A stretch of 13,073 bases of DNA, from the NCBI GenBank assembly GCA_035540755.1, contig DATLGD010000029.1:1-13073 (forward strand), written 5' to 3'. Source of the DNA: DATLGD01 sp035540755. Its GTDB lineage: Bacteria > Actinomycetota > Actinomycetes > Mycobacteriales > SCTD01. The notes under the pieces were generated by a model, which made no database searches, had not been told where the DNA came from, and saw nothing but the letters and a program-made list of their open reading frames with translations. A program made the translations under genes and the position numbers. Shown here piece after piece: positions 6,614 to 13,057 of the stretch; positions within the stretch are counted from its first letter, which is position 1; every line of letters starts with the position of its first letter.

Positions 6614-7170
6614 CAGACCTCGAGCAGCTCGGCTTCCTTGTGCTTGAGCAGCTCGTCGACCTGGTGCACGTACCCGGCCGTGGTCTTCTCGAGCTCCTTC
6701 TCGGCCCGGGCCACCTCGTCCTCGCCGGTCTCGCCGTCCTTGGCGAGGCGCCCCAGCTCGTCCATCGCCTTGCGGCGGATGTTGCGGATGGACACGCGCG
6801 CGTCCTCGGCCTTGTGGCGGGCGACCTTCACGAACTCCTTGCGCCGCTCCTCGGTGAGCTGCGGGAAGACGATGCGGATCTTGTCGCCGTCGTTGCTCGG
6901 GTTGACGCCGAGGTCGGAGTCGCGGATCGCGCGCTCGATCGCCCCGAGCGAGCTCTTGTCGTACGGGGTGACGAGCACCATGCGCGGCTCGGGGACCTGG
7001 AAGCTGGCGAGCTGGTTCACCGGTGTCACCGCGCCGTAGTACTCGACGACGATCTTGTTGAACATGCCGGGGGTGGCGCGGCCGGTGCGGATGCCGCCGA
7101 AGTCCTCCTTGGCGACCGACACCGCCTTCTCCATCTTCTCCTCGGCGTCGAGGAGCGTCTCGTCGATCAC
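6613..7170 (-). CDS. frr: Ribosome recycling factor
   Basis: Splits post-termination ribosomes together with EF-G. The product is 185 residues, the normal length. Recognisable features are the N-terminal helix MIDETLLDAEEKMEKAVSVA, the RTGRATPGMF stretch near 28-37, the hinge and domain II around VNQLASFQVPEPRMVLVTPY, and NPSNDGDKIRIVFPQLTEER followed by RKE. The start is GTG 7170, overlapping the pyrH stop as GTGA (4 nt); a perfect AGGAGG ribosome site lies inside the end of pyrH, six to seven bases upstream. So frr is coupled to pyrH and its ATGA-type partner cdsA follows. Confidence 0.97.
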   Translation of the reverse strand: MIDETLLDAEEKMEKAVSVAKEDFGGIRTGRATPGMFNKIVVEYYGAVTPVNQLASFQVPEPRMVLVTPYDKSSLGAIERAIRDSDLGVNPSNDGDKIRIVFPQLTEERRKEFVKVARHKAEDARVSIRNIRRKAMDELGRLAKDGETGEDEVARAEKELEKTTAGYVHQVDELLKHKEAELLEV

Positions 7171-7967
7171 GGGTTCCTCCTCTGTTCCGCAGCGGGAGAG
7201 CGCTCGGTGGACACGTCGCCGACGAAGGTGCCGATCTTCTCACCGCGGACGGCGCGGGCGATGCCACCCTCGGCGAAGACGTCGAAGACGACGATCGGCA
7301 GGTCGTTGTCCATGCACAGGCTGATCGCGGTGGCGTCGGCCACCTTCAGCCGCCGCTCGAGCACCTCGGCGTAGGACAGCCGGTCGAACTTGACGGCGTC
7401 GGGGTTGGTGCGCGGGTCGGCGTCGTACACGCCGTCGACCTGCTTGGCCATGAGCACGCACTGCGCGCCGATCTCGAGCGCGCGCTGCGCGGCGCTGGTG
7501 TCGGTGGAGAAGAACGGCTGCCCGAGCCCGGCGCCGAAGATGACCACGCGCCCCTTCTCGAGGTGGCGCATCGCCCGCCGCGGGATGTACGGCTCGGCGA
7601 CCTGCCCCATCGTGATGGCGGTCTGGACGCGGGTGTCGATGCCCTGCTTCTCCAGGAAGTCCTGCAGCGCCAGGCAGTTCATCACCGTGCCGAGCATGCC
7701 CATGTAGTCGGCGCGGGGCCGGTCCATGCCCTGCTCGGTGAGCTGCGCACCGCGGAAGTAGTTGCCGCCGCCGATCACGACGGCGACCTGCGTGCCCGCC
7801 CGTACGACGTCGGCGATGGCCGTGGCGATCGCCCGCACGGTCGGCGGGTCGACGCCGAGGCCGGCGCCGCCGGCGAACGCCTCGCCGGAGAGCTTGAGCA
7901 GGACGCGGGTGTACCCGCCGTCGGGCTCCGGCGACGACGAGGAGGCCGCCTCGTGGTCTGCAGCCAT
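7167..7967 (-). CDS. pyrH: UMP kinase
   Basis: Cytosolic amino-acid-kinase-fold enzyme that phosphorylates UMP to UDP; the bacterial family is hexameric and controlled by GTP and UTP. The product is 266 residues. KLSGEAF at 25-31 and GGGNYFRG at 66-73 are nucleotide/phosphate loops; VDGVYDADPRTNPDAVKFD (177-195) and DATAISLCMDNDLPIVVFD (211-229) complete the family pattern. An 18-residue Ser/Ala-rich N-terminal extension precedes YTRVLLKLSG. ATG 7967 has an AGGAGG seven bases upstream, which settles the start. In the 69-base gap after tsf, TAGCGT at 8008-8013 (minus) might be a secondary -10, but no -35 goes with it. No terminator is evident in the gap. Confidence 0.97.
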   Translation of the reverse strand: MAADHEAASSSSPEPDGGYTRVLLKLSGEAFAGGAGLGVDPPTVRAIATAIADVVRAGTQVAVVIGGGNYFRGAQLTEQGMDRPRADYMGMLGTVMNCLALQDFLEKQGIDTRVQTAITMGQVAEPYIPRRAMRHLEKGRVVIFGAGLGQPFFSTDTSAAQRALEIGAQCVLMAKQVDGVYDADPRTNPDAVKFDRLSYAEVLERRLKVADATAISLCMDNDLPIVVFDVFAEGGIARAVRGEKIGTFVGDVSTERSPAAEQRRNP

Positions 7968-8036
7968 GGCGGCCTCCTGTCGGCGGTCGGTCGTGCGGGC
8001 GGTGCGGACGCTAGCGCGCTCGGTCGAGGCCGGTGC

Positions 8037-8867
8037 TCAGGCCTGGCCGACCTTGAACCGGGCGAAGCCGGTCACGCGGGCGCCGGCCTCCTCGAGCACC
8101 TTGGCGACGGTCTTCTTGGCGTCCTTGGCGAAGGCCTGCTCGGTGAGGACGTTCTCCTTGAAGAAGCCGTTCACCCGGCCCTCGACGATCCTCGGCAGGG
8201 CCTGCTCGGGCTTGCCCTCCTCCTTGGCGGTCGCCTCGGCGATCTCGCGCTCCTTGGCGACGACGTCCTCGCTCACCTCGTCGCGGGTGGTGAAGCGCGG
8301 CGCGAACGCGGCGATGTGCTGCGCGACGTCCTTGCCGACGGTGGCGAGGTCGCCGTCGCCGGTGAGCGCGACGAGGACGCCGACCTGCGGCGGGAGGTCG
8401 GGGTTGGTCTTGTGCAGGTAGAGGCCGACGTGGTCGCCGGACAGCGATGCCACGCGACGGACCTCGATCTTCTCGCCGAGGGTCGCGCCCGCCTCGTCGA
8501 GCACGTCCTTGACCGGCTTGCCGTCGACGGTGACCTGCTGCAGGGCGGCGACGTCGTTGACGCCGGCGGCGGCCGAGACGACCTGCTCGGCCAGCGCCTG
8601 GAACCGCTCGCCCTTGGCGACGAAGTCGGTCTCGCAGTTGAGCTCGAGCAGGGTGCCGGCGCCGCCCTCGATCCTGGCGGCGACCAGGCCGTTGCTGGCC
8701 GAGCGGCCCTCGCGCTTGGCGACGCCCTTCAGGCCCTTGATGCGCAGCTGCTCGACGGCCTTGTCGTAGTCGCCGCCCGACTCGACGAGCGCGTTCTTGC
8801 AGTCGGTCATGCCGGCGCCGGTGGCCTCGCGGAGCTTCTTGATGTCCGCAGCGCTGATGGAAGCCAT
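8037..8867 (-). CDS. tsf: Elongation factor Ts
   Basis: Guanine-nucleotide exchange factor for EF-Tu. From ATG 8867 the product is 276 residues. The N-terminal UBA-like module is MASISAADIKKLREATGAGM then TDCKNAL; the core follows with NCETDFVAKGERF (TDFVA at 80-84), which contacts EF-Tu. An in-frame start 20 codons upstream (8927) would run into the hairpin-rich spacer and adds a non-family peptide; GAGAGAAG just before 8867 is a fair ribosome site, so I chose 8867. Normally co-transcribed with rpsB; here a strong hairpin separates them. Confidence 0.97.
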   Translation of the reverse strand: MASISAADIKKLREATGAGMTDCKNALVESGGDYDKAVEQLRIKGLKGVAKREGRSASNGLVAARIEGGAGTLLELNCETDFVAKGERFQALAEQVVSAAAGVNDVAALQQVTVDGKPVKDVLDEAGATLGEKIEVRRVASLSGDHVGLYLHKTNPDLPPQVGVLVALTGDGDLATVGKDVAQHIAAFAPRFTTRDEVSEDVVAKEREIAEATAKEEGKPEQALPRIVEGRVNGFFKENVLTEQAFAKDAKKTVAKVLEEAGARVTGFARFKVGQA

Positions 8868-8906
8868 GTCTTCTCTCGTCGTGGTGTGTGGGTGGGAGGT
8901 CGGGGC

Positions 8907-8922
8907 GGCAGCGGTGGCTGCC
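8907..8922 (-). promoter_or_regulatory. Second small hairpin between rpsB and tsf
   Basis: On the minus strand GGCAGC-CACC-GCTGCC forms a perfect 6-bp stem with a 4-base loop, directly after the large hairpin at 8926-8965 and 40 bases before the tsf start. With its neighbour it makes a two-hairpin intercistronic element. Confidence 0.4.
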
Positions 8923-8925
8923 GGC

Positions 8926-8965
8926 ACGGCTCGGCGCCGGCCTCGGGGGCCGGACGCCGAGCCGT
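8926..8965 (-). terminator. Strong intercistronic hairpin, rpsB-tsf attenuator or partial terminator
   Basis: Read on the minus strand: ACGGCTCGGCG, one bulged T, CCGGCC, loop CCCGA, GGCCGG, CGCCGAGCCGT. All 17 pairs are Watson-Crick. It starts 16 bases after the rpsB stop. No T-tract follows, as is usual for GC-rich actinobacteria. Because tsf normally shares the rpsB transcript, it more likely lowers or processes read-through than ends transcription fully. Structure is certain; role is inferred. Confidence 0.65.
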
Positions 8966-8981
8966 CCTGGTGCGGTGCCTG

Positions 8982-9965
8982 CTACTGGGCGGGGGCGGCC
9001 GTGCCGCCGGTGCCGCTCTCGGGCCCGACGTCGCTCGCGGCGTTGGCGTTGCTCCAGCCGGCGCCCTCGACCGGGGCGCTGTCGACGCCCGCGGCGGACG
9101 CGGCGTTCCCGGAGGCGAGGGCCGCACCGGCGTCGGCAGCGGAAGCGGCTTCCGCGGCAGGGGCAGCGGGAGCCTCGGCAGCGGCGCCGCCCTGAAGCAG
9201 CTCCTGCTCCCACTCGGGCAGCGGCTCGTCGGTGGCCAGCTGGCCCTCGGGCTTGGCGTCGCCGTCGCTGCTGGCACCGGCGCGGGCCATCAGGCCCTCG
9301 GCGACGGCGTCGGCGACGACCCGGGTGAGCACCTGGATCGAGCGGATGGCGTCGTCGTTGCCCGGGATCTTGTAGTCGACGAGGTCCGGGTCGCAGTTGG
9401 TGTCGAGGATCGCGACGACCGGGATGTTGAGCTTGCGCGCCTCGTCGACGGCCAGGTGCTCCTTGTTGGTGTCGACGATCCACACCGCGCTCGGGGTGCG
9501 GGTCATCTCGCGGATGCCGCCGAGGGTGCGCTCGAGCTTCTTGCGCTCGCGGTCGAGGACCAGCGCCTCCTTCTTCGTCAGCACGGTCTGGCCGCCGGTC
9601 TGCTCGATGAGCTCGAGCTCCTTGAGCCGCTGCAACCGCTTGTAGACGGTCTGGAAGTTGGTGAGCATGCCGCCGAGCCAGCGCTCGGTGACGTACGGCA
9701 TGCCGACGCGCGTGGCCTGCTCGACGATCGACTCCTGCGCCTGGCGCTTCGTGCCGACGAACAGGATCGTGCCGCCGTGCGCGACCGTCTCCTTGACGAA
9801 GTCGTACGCCCGGTCGATGTAGCCCAGCGTCTGGGTCAGGTCGATGATGTAGATGCCGTTGCGCTCGGTGAAGATGAAGCGCTTCATCTTCGGGTTCCAG
9901 CGCTTGGTCTGGTGCCCGAAGTGCGCGCCGCTCTCGAGGAGCTGGCGCATGGTGACGACCGCCAT
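8982..9965 (-). CDS. rpsB: 30S ribosomal protein S2 with long Ala-rich tail
   Basis: Small-subunit protein needed for S1 binding and for translation initiation in well-studied bacteria. The S2 core is residues 1 to about 230, with MRQLLESGAHFGHQTKRWNP, FVGTKRQAQ, ERWLGGMLTNF and DTNCDPDLVDYKIPGNDDAI. Residues about 231-327 are an acidic, Ala/Gly-rich tail that includes EPLPEWEQELLQ (247-258) and then low-complexity Ala/Glu/Ser; similar tails occur in other actinobacterial S2 proteins. At 327 residues it is much longer than E. coli S2 (about 240). ATG 9965 has AGAAGG five bases upstream. A promoter at 10197-10225 gives a leader of about 225 nt. tsf follows across a hairpin. Confidence 0.97.
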   Translation of the reverse strand: MAVVTMRQLLESGAHFGHQTKRWNPKMKRFIFTERNGIYIIDLTQTLGYIDRAYDFVKETVAHGGTILFVGTKRQAQESIVEQATRVGMPYVTERWLGGMLTNFQTVYKRLQRLKELELIEQTGGQTVLTKKEALVLDRERKKLERTLGGIREMTRTPSAVWIVDTNKEHLAVDEARKLNIPVVAILDTNCDPDLVDYKIPGNDDAIRSIQVLTRVVADAVAEGLMARAGASSDGDAKPEGQLATDEPLPEWEQELLQGGAAAEAPAAPAAEAASAADAGAALASGNAASAAGVDSAPVEGAGWSNANAASDVGPESGTGGTAAPAQ

Positions 9966-10190
9966 GGGTGCCTTCTTCTGTGCTCGCCACGACGGAGGGC
10001 CCCGTTGCTCAGACGGGACCGCGGCGTGGGTGTCCGGTTGTCGCGGGCCGTCGGGTGACGGACCGCCCTGGTGCCTTCCGCCGCTCCCCGCCCGCTCGCC
10101 GTGGTGCTGACGGGCGGGACCGATGGGGCGCGCCGGCCGCCGGCGAGGGCGGTGCGGGCACGCGAAGTCGACCCGGCGAGCCGGGCCGCT
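9966..10190 (-). promoter_or_regulatory. Long structured 5' leader of rpsB, possible S2 autoregulatory element
   Basis: If transcription starts near 10190, rpsB mRNA has about 225 untranslated bases. I see several hairpins on that strand: GGTCCCGT/ACGGGGCC with a 7-base loop (9998-10020, one G-T pair), lying about 25 bases before the ribosome site; CGCCGG/CCGGCG (10131-10145); and CCCGG-CTCG-CCGGG (10172-10185). AAGGCACC occurs both at the ribosome site (9967-9974) and in the leader (10070-10077). S2 represses its own rpsB-tsf mRNA in E. coli; whether this leader does the same is inference. The other strand of this region has no credible gene. Confidence 0.4.
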
Positions 10191-10196
10191 GGAGGC

Positions 10197-10225
10197 AGTC
10201 TAGGTGATCGGCCGCGCCGTCCACA
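10197..10225 (-). promoter_or_regulatory. rpsB: Main rpsB promoter, housekeeping-sigma type
   Basis: On the minus strand TGTGGA (10220-10225), a 17-base spacer, then TAGACT (10197-10202). The -10 fits TANNNT and the spacing is ideal; the -35 shares TTGACA-like features only in part. It is the best promoter-like pair in the window and faces rpsB. It lies about 70 bases upstream of the divergent M23 gene's start, so the two genes share this control region. Confidence 0.6.
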
Positions 10226-10282
10226 GATCGCTCGCCCACGCCCCTCTCGCGGCGCCGTCCGGCGCATCGTCGGAGCCGGTCG

Positions 10283-10288
10283 AGGAGG
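10283..10288 (+). promoter_or_regulatory. Ribosome binding site of the M23 peptidase gene
   Basis: AGGAGG six bases before GTG 10295. It decides the start against the in-frame GTG at 10337, which has no such site. No clear promoter for this gene was found in the 80 bases before it. Confidence 0.7.
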
Positions 10289-10294
10289 TGGGCG

Positions 10295-11155
10295 GTGCAG
10301 GCAGCGCGACGGGGGCGGCAGCACGACGGCGGGACGGTGGGGGACCTGCGGGCGGAGGCACGCGCGAGGCTGCGGCGGCGCGTCCGGGTGGCGCTCGTCG
10401 CCTTCCTGGCCACCCTGCTGTGGCCCTCCGCGGCCGACGCAGCGGACCGAGGGTGGACGTGGCCGCTGGGCGCGGGCGAGCCGGTCGCGGTGGGCCGCCC
10501 GTTCGACCCGCCGAGCACCCGGTACGGCGCCGGGCACCGCGGCGTCGACCTGCTGGCCGGACCGGGCGCGCCGGTGCGTGCCGCCGGCGACGGCCGGGTG
10601 TCCTACGCCGGGCTGCTGGCCGGGCGGGGCGTCGTGGTCGTGGTGCACGGCGACCTGCGCACCACCTACGAGCCGGTGACCGCTGACGTCGCCGTCGGCC
10701 AGCTGGTGGCGGCCGGCGAGCCGATCGGACGGCTCGACGCGGGGCATGCGGGGTGCCCGGTCGAGGCGTGCCTGCACTGGGGGCTCAAGCGGGGCGAGGA
10801 GTACCTCGACCCGCTGGCGCTGCTGGCGGCCGGGCCCGTCCGGCTGCTGCCGCTGGGCGGAGGGCCAGCGGCGTCCCGACCCGCGGCGGGCCCTGCGGCC
10901 CCGCCGTCGCCGTCCGCCTCGCCGCCGCCCCTCGTCGTGGCCGCTGAGCCGGAGCCGGGCGGCGGCTGGGGGCCGCTGGCGGCTGCGGTCTCACCCACCT
11001 CGCTCGCGCTGCTCGCGCTGCTCGCGGTCGTTGCGCTGGCGGTGCGGCGCCGGCCCGACCCCGTACCGCCCGCGGACGTGGGCGCAGCCGGCGCGCGCAC
11101 GTCCGCGTCGATCACCGACCTCAGCGCCGAGCGGGCCCGGCGGCGGGCCGGCTGA
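10295..11155 (+). CDS. Exported, membrane-anchored M23 (LytM-type) peptidase
   Basis: 286 residues. An Arg-rich start and hydrophobic VALVAFLATLLWPSAADA (32-49) form a signal peptide with AxA cleavage near 49. The M23 fold covers about 55-180: GHRGVDL (zinc His81 and Asp85), GDGRVSYAG, GEPIGRLDAG, CLHWGLKRGEEYLDPLALL. The usual HxH before WG reads C159-L160-H161, so one histidine is a cysteine; I recall ACLHWG also in related actinobacterial proteins, so it may be a family trait. A Pro/Ser/Ala linker (195-222) leads to a C-terminal helix (SPTSLALLALLAVVALAV) and an Arg-rich end, so the domain probably faces outside on a membrane tether. M23 enzymes cut peptidoglycan cross-bridges; this one may instead be a regulator. 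An M23 gene divergent from rpsB is a conserved actinobacterial arrangement (Rv2891 in M. tuberculosis, from memory). Confidence 0.88.
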   Translation: MQAARRGRQHDGGTVGDLRAEARARLRRRVRVALVAFLATLLWPSAADAADRGWTWPLGAGEPVAVGRPFDPPSTRYGAGHRGVDLLAGPGAPVRAAGDGRVSYAGLLAGRGVVVVVHGDLRTTYEPVTADVAVGQLVAAGEPIGRLDAGHAGCPVEACLHWGLKRGEEYLDPLALLAAGPVRLLPLGGGPAASRPAAGPAAPPSPSASPPPLVVAAEPEPGGGWGPLAAAVSPTSLALLALLAVVALAVRRRPDPVPPADVGAAGARTSASITDLSAERARRRAG

Positions 11156-11161
11156 TGGTGC

Positions 11162-11995
11162 TCACTGCCAGTTCTCGTACGGCGAGAACTGGCCGTGCAG
11201 CTCGCGCTGCCCGCCGCAGGCCGGGTGCGGCCCGTCCCCGGCGTGCCGGACGATGACCGAGGACGTCGAGCCGGGCTTGGGGCCGGGACCGTCGCCGTCG
11301 TGCCACGCGCACGCCCGGTCCCGGGTCCAGACGGCGGAGGTCCCGGTGCCGTACCCGGAGTTGCGGAGGAAGACGGTGAGCCGCCCGCCTGCGGGCACGA
11401 CGTACCGGTCGGTGCGGTCGTAGCCGGGCCCGCCGCTGTCGCGGTTGCCGTCGGAGAACTGGAACACGTACTCCAGCTCGAGCGTCGTCTCGTTCACCAG
11501 GGTGACGGTCGACTCGTCGGGCTCGGCGACGGTGCGCGCGGGGCTCGGGCTCGCCGTCGGCCCGGGCGTCGTCGGCGCCGGCTCGGGGGCCGGTGCGGCC
11601 GGCGGTGCGACCGGCGCAGGCGCCGCGGCCGCGGTGACAGGTGCCCGCGTGGGCTCGACGGTCGGCGGGGGCGGCTCGGCTTCCGTCGGCTCCGGGGTCG
11701 GCGTGGGCTGCTCGCTCGGGGTCCTCGCCGGCGACGGCGTCGGTGACACCGACGGGGACGCCGAGGGCAGTGCTGACGCGACCAGCGCGTCCTCGCCACC
11801 GGAGGAGGTCGCCACGAGGACGGCGGAGCCGGCCATGGCCAGCGCGGCGAGACCGGCAGCGATCCCGAGCACCGGTCCGCGGCGTCGCCACGGCGGCACC
11901 GGCGCGTCCGAGGGGTCGACCGGCTGCAGGGCGAGCTCCTCGCCCTCGGTGGGCGGGCCGTCGGGCTGCGACGGCTCGGGGGTCAGGTCTGGCAC
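11162..11995 (-). CDS. Membrane-anchored protein with Pro/Ser/Thr stalk, unknown function
   Basis: I do not recognise the family. The 277-residue product has a Pro/acidic cytoplasmic N-terminus (1-38), a transmembrane helix (GPVLGIAAGLAALAMAGSAV, about 40-60), a Pro/Ser/Thr/Ala stalk (66-156) and a compact C-terminal domain of about 115 residues starting VTLVNETTLELEYVFQFSDG. That domain has Cys229 and Cys260, which could pair, and aromatic/Gly motifs (NSGYGTG, WTRDRACAWHDGDG, FSPYENW). It looks beta-rich and extracellular. GTG 11995 has CCGGAG five bases upstream. The gene lies between the sigma gene (123 bp upstream) and the convergent M23 gene. One possibility is a cell-surface protein controlled with the sigma factor, but that is only context. 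Confidence 0.7.
   Translation of the reverse strand: MPDLTPEPSQPDGPPTEGEELALQPVDPSDAPVPPWRRRGPVLGIAAGLAALAMAGSAVLVATSSGGEDALVASALPSASPSVSPTPSPARTPSEQPTPTPEPTEAEPPPPTVEPTRAPVTAAAAPAPVAPPAAPAPEPAPTTPGPTASPSPARTVAEPDESTVTLVNETTLELEYVFQFSDGNRDSGGPGYDRTDRYVVPAGGRLTVFLRNSGYGTGTSAVWTRDRACAWHDGDGPGPKPGSTSSVIVRHAGDGPHPACGGQRELHGQFSPYENWQ
11167..11193. terminator. Perfect hairpin at convergent M23/unknown gene ends
   Basis: GCCAGTTCTCG, loop TACGG, CGAGAACTGGC: an 11-bp perfect stem. It starts 11 bases after the M23 stop, so it can end that transcript. It also lies in the last codons of the minus gene, encoding FSPYENW. The stem is AT-richer than its surroundings, which makes chance less likely. No T-tract. 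Transcripts from either side could use it. Confidence 0.6.
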
Positions 11996-12118
11996 GCGGG
12001 CTCCGGAGGTCGGGCGGACCCGATCAGGTTGCCCGAGATCGTGTCGTCGCGCGGCCGATCGGGCGGATTGCCGTCCGGACGTGCTGGCGACCGATCACCG
12101 GAGGCGTCCAGCGTGCGC
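11996..12118. other. Short intergenic spacer between sigma and unknown gene
   Basis: 123 bp. It carries the CCGGAG ribosome site of the downstream minus gene (near 12001-12006). I find no clear hairpin terminator after the sigma gene and no convincing promoter, including no WhiG-type TAAA/GCCGATAA pair. Confidence 0.5.
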
Positions 12119-13057
12119 TCAGTCCTTCTGGTCGGCGAGCTTGCCCCGCAGCTGCAGCACGGCCTTGGTGTGCATCTGGCAGATCCGGCTCTCGGTGACG
12201 CCCAGGACCTGGCCGATCTCGGCGAGCGTCAGGCCCTCGTAGTAGTAGAGGGTGACGACGATCTTCTCCCGCTCGGGCAGCGTGTTGATCGCCTTGGCGA
12301 GCAGGTGCTTGGTCTCCTCGGTCTCGAAGGCCTGGACGGGGTCCTCGGCCTTGGTGTCCTCGAGGGTGTCGACCAGGGAGAGCTTGTCGCCCTTCTCCCC
12401 GCCGCTGTTGAGCAGCTCGTCCAGCGCCACGACGTTGACGAAGCTGACCTGGCTGAAGATCTGGTGCAGGTCCTCGAGCGCGATGCCGAGCTCCTGCGCG
12501 ACCTCGGCCTCGGTCGGCGTGCGGTGCAGCCGGGCCTCGAGCGCGGCGTAGGCCTTCTCGACCTCGCGAGCCTTGTAGCGCACCGAGCGCGGGATCCAGT
12601 CGATCGAGCGCAGCTCGTCGATGATCGCGCCCTTGATCCGGCTGATCGCGTACGTCTCGAACTTGATGGCCCGCGAGAGGTCGAACTTCTGGATGGCGTC
12701 GATGAGCCCGAAGATGCCGTAGGAGACGAGGTCGGCCTGCTCGATGTTCGGCGGCAGGCCCACGCCGACCCGGCCGGCCACGTACTTCACCAGCGGGGAG
12801 TAGTGCAGGATCAGCCGCTCGCGCAGCCGCTCCTCGCCGGTGGTCTTGTACTCGCGCCACAGCTCCGCGATCGCCGACTCGACCTCGGCGCGTTCCTCCT
12901 CGGTCATCCCGGCGTAGCGACCGCGGGTGCGGACCACTGCCGCCGACGGCGTCGGCACGACAGCCGGGTCGGTGGCTGCGGGGGCTGTCGACGAGCTCGA
13001 AGCCGAGGCCGTCGCGACCCGGCCAGAGCCCTCAGGCCCGGGGGTGCGCGCGCTCAT
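12119..13057 (-). CDS. whiG: WhiG/FliA-family RNA polymerase sigma factor
   Basis: 312 residues. After a 50-residue Ser/Ala/Pro-rich N-terminus the core follows: region 2 at about 75-150 (RLILHYSPLVKYVAGRV, DLVSYGIFGLIDAIQKFD, IKFETYAISRIKGAIIDELR), region 3 at about 160-230, and region 4 with LPEREKIVVTLYYYEGLTLA then EIGQVLGVTESRICQMHTKA at 260-299, a helix-turn-helix for the -35. From memory it matches Streptomyces WhiG closely through most of its length, and whiG sits near rpsB there too. In Streptomyces WhiG starts spore formation; in motile actinomycetes the homologue runs flagellar genes. Which applies here cannot be told. ATG 13057 with TGAGGA upstream is the likely start; ATG 12907 (residue 51) would still keep the core but has no ribosome site. 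Confidence 0.93.
   Translation of the reverse strand: MSARTPGPEGSGRVATASASSSSTAPAATDPAVVPTPSAAVVRTRGRYAGMTEEERAEVESAIAELWREYKTTGEERLRERLILHYSPLVKYVAGRVGVGLPPNIEQADLVSYGIFGLIDAIQKFDLSRAIKFETYAISRIKGAIIDELRSIDWIPRSVRYKAREVEKAYAALEARLHRTPTEAEVAQELGIALEDLHQIFSQVSFVNVVALDELLNSGGEKGDKLSLVDTLEDTKAEDPVQAFETEETKHLLAKAINTLPEREKIVVTLYYYEGLTLAEIGQVLGVTESRICQMHTKAVLQLRGKLADQKD

Noticed and set aside
5729..7267. 512-codon minus frame that would fuse extra N-terminal sequence to CdsA
   Set aside because: The added part is the wrong frame of frr; ATG 6613 with TGATG coupling and a ribosome site gives a normal CdsA.
7563..10058. 831-codon plus-strand open frame antisense to pyrH, tsf and rpsB
   Set aside because: It mirrors well-identified genes, has Arg/Gly/Asp/Leu-rich composition from reverse-complement GC-rich codons, and shows no domain or start signal.
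10204..10686. Plus-strand frame overlapping the start of the M23 gene, and other frames in the rpsB-M23 spacer
   Set aside because: Arg/Gly-rich with no motif; the M23 frame has a signal peptide, zinc motif and AGGAGG site.
11500..11800. Repetitive-looking DNA in the unknown surface protein
   Set aside because: It reflects the Pro/Ser/Thr/Ala stalk codons, with no regular DNA repeat unit, so it is neither a CRISPR nor a satellite array.
12020..12096. CCGATC three times at 35-36 bp spacing after the sigma gene
   Set aside because: Six-base units of this composition are common here; no dyad or wider similarity around them.
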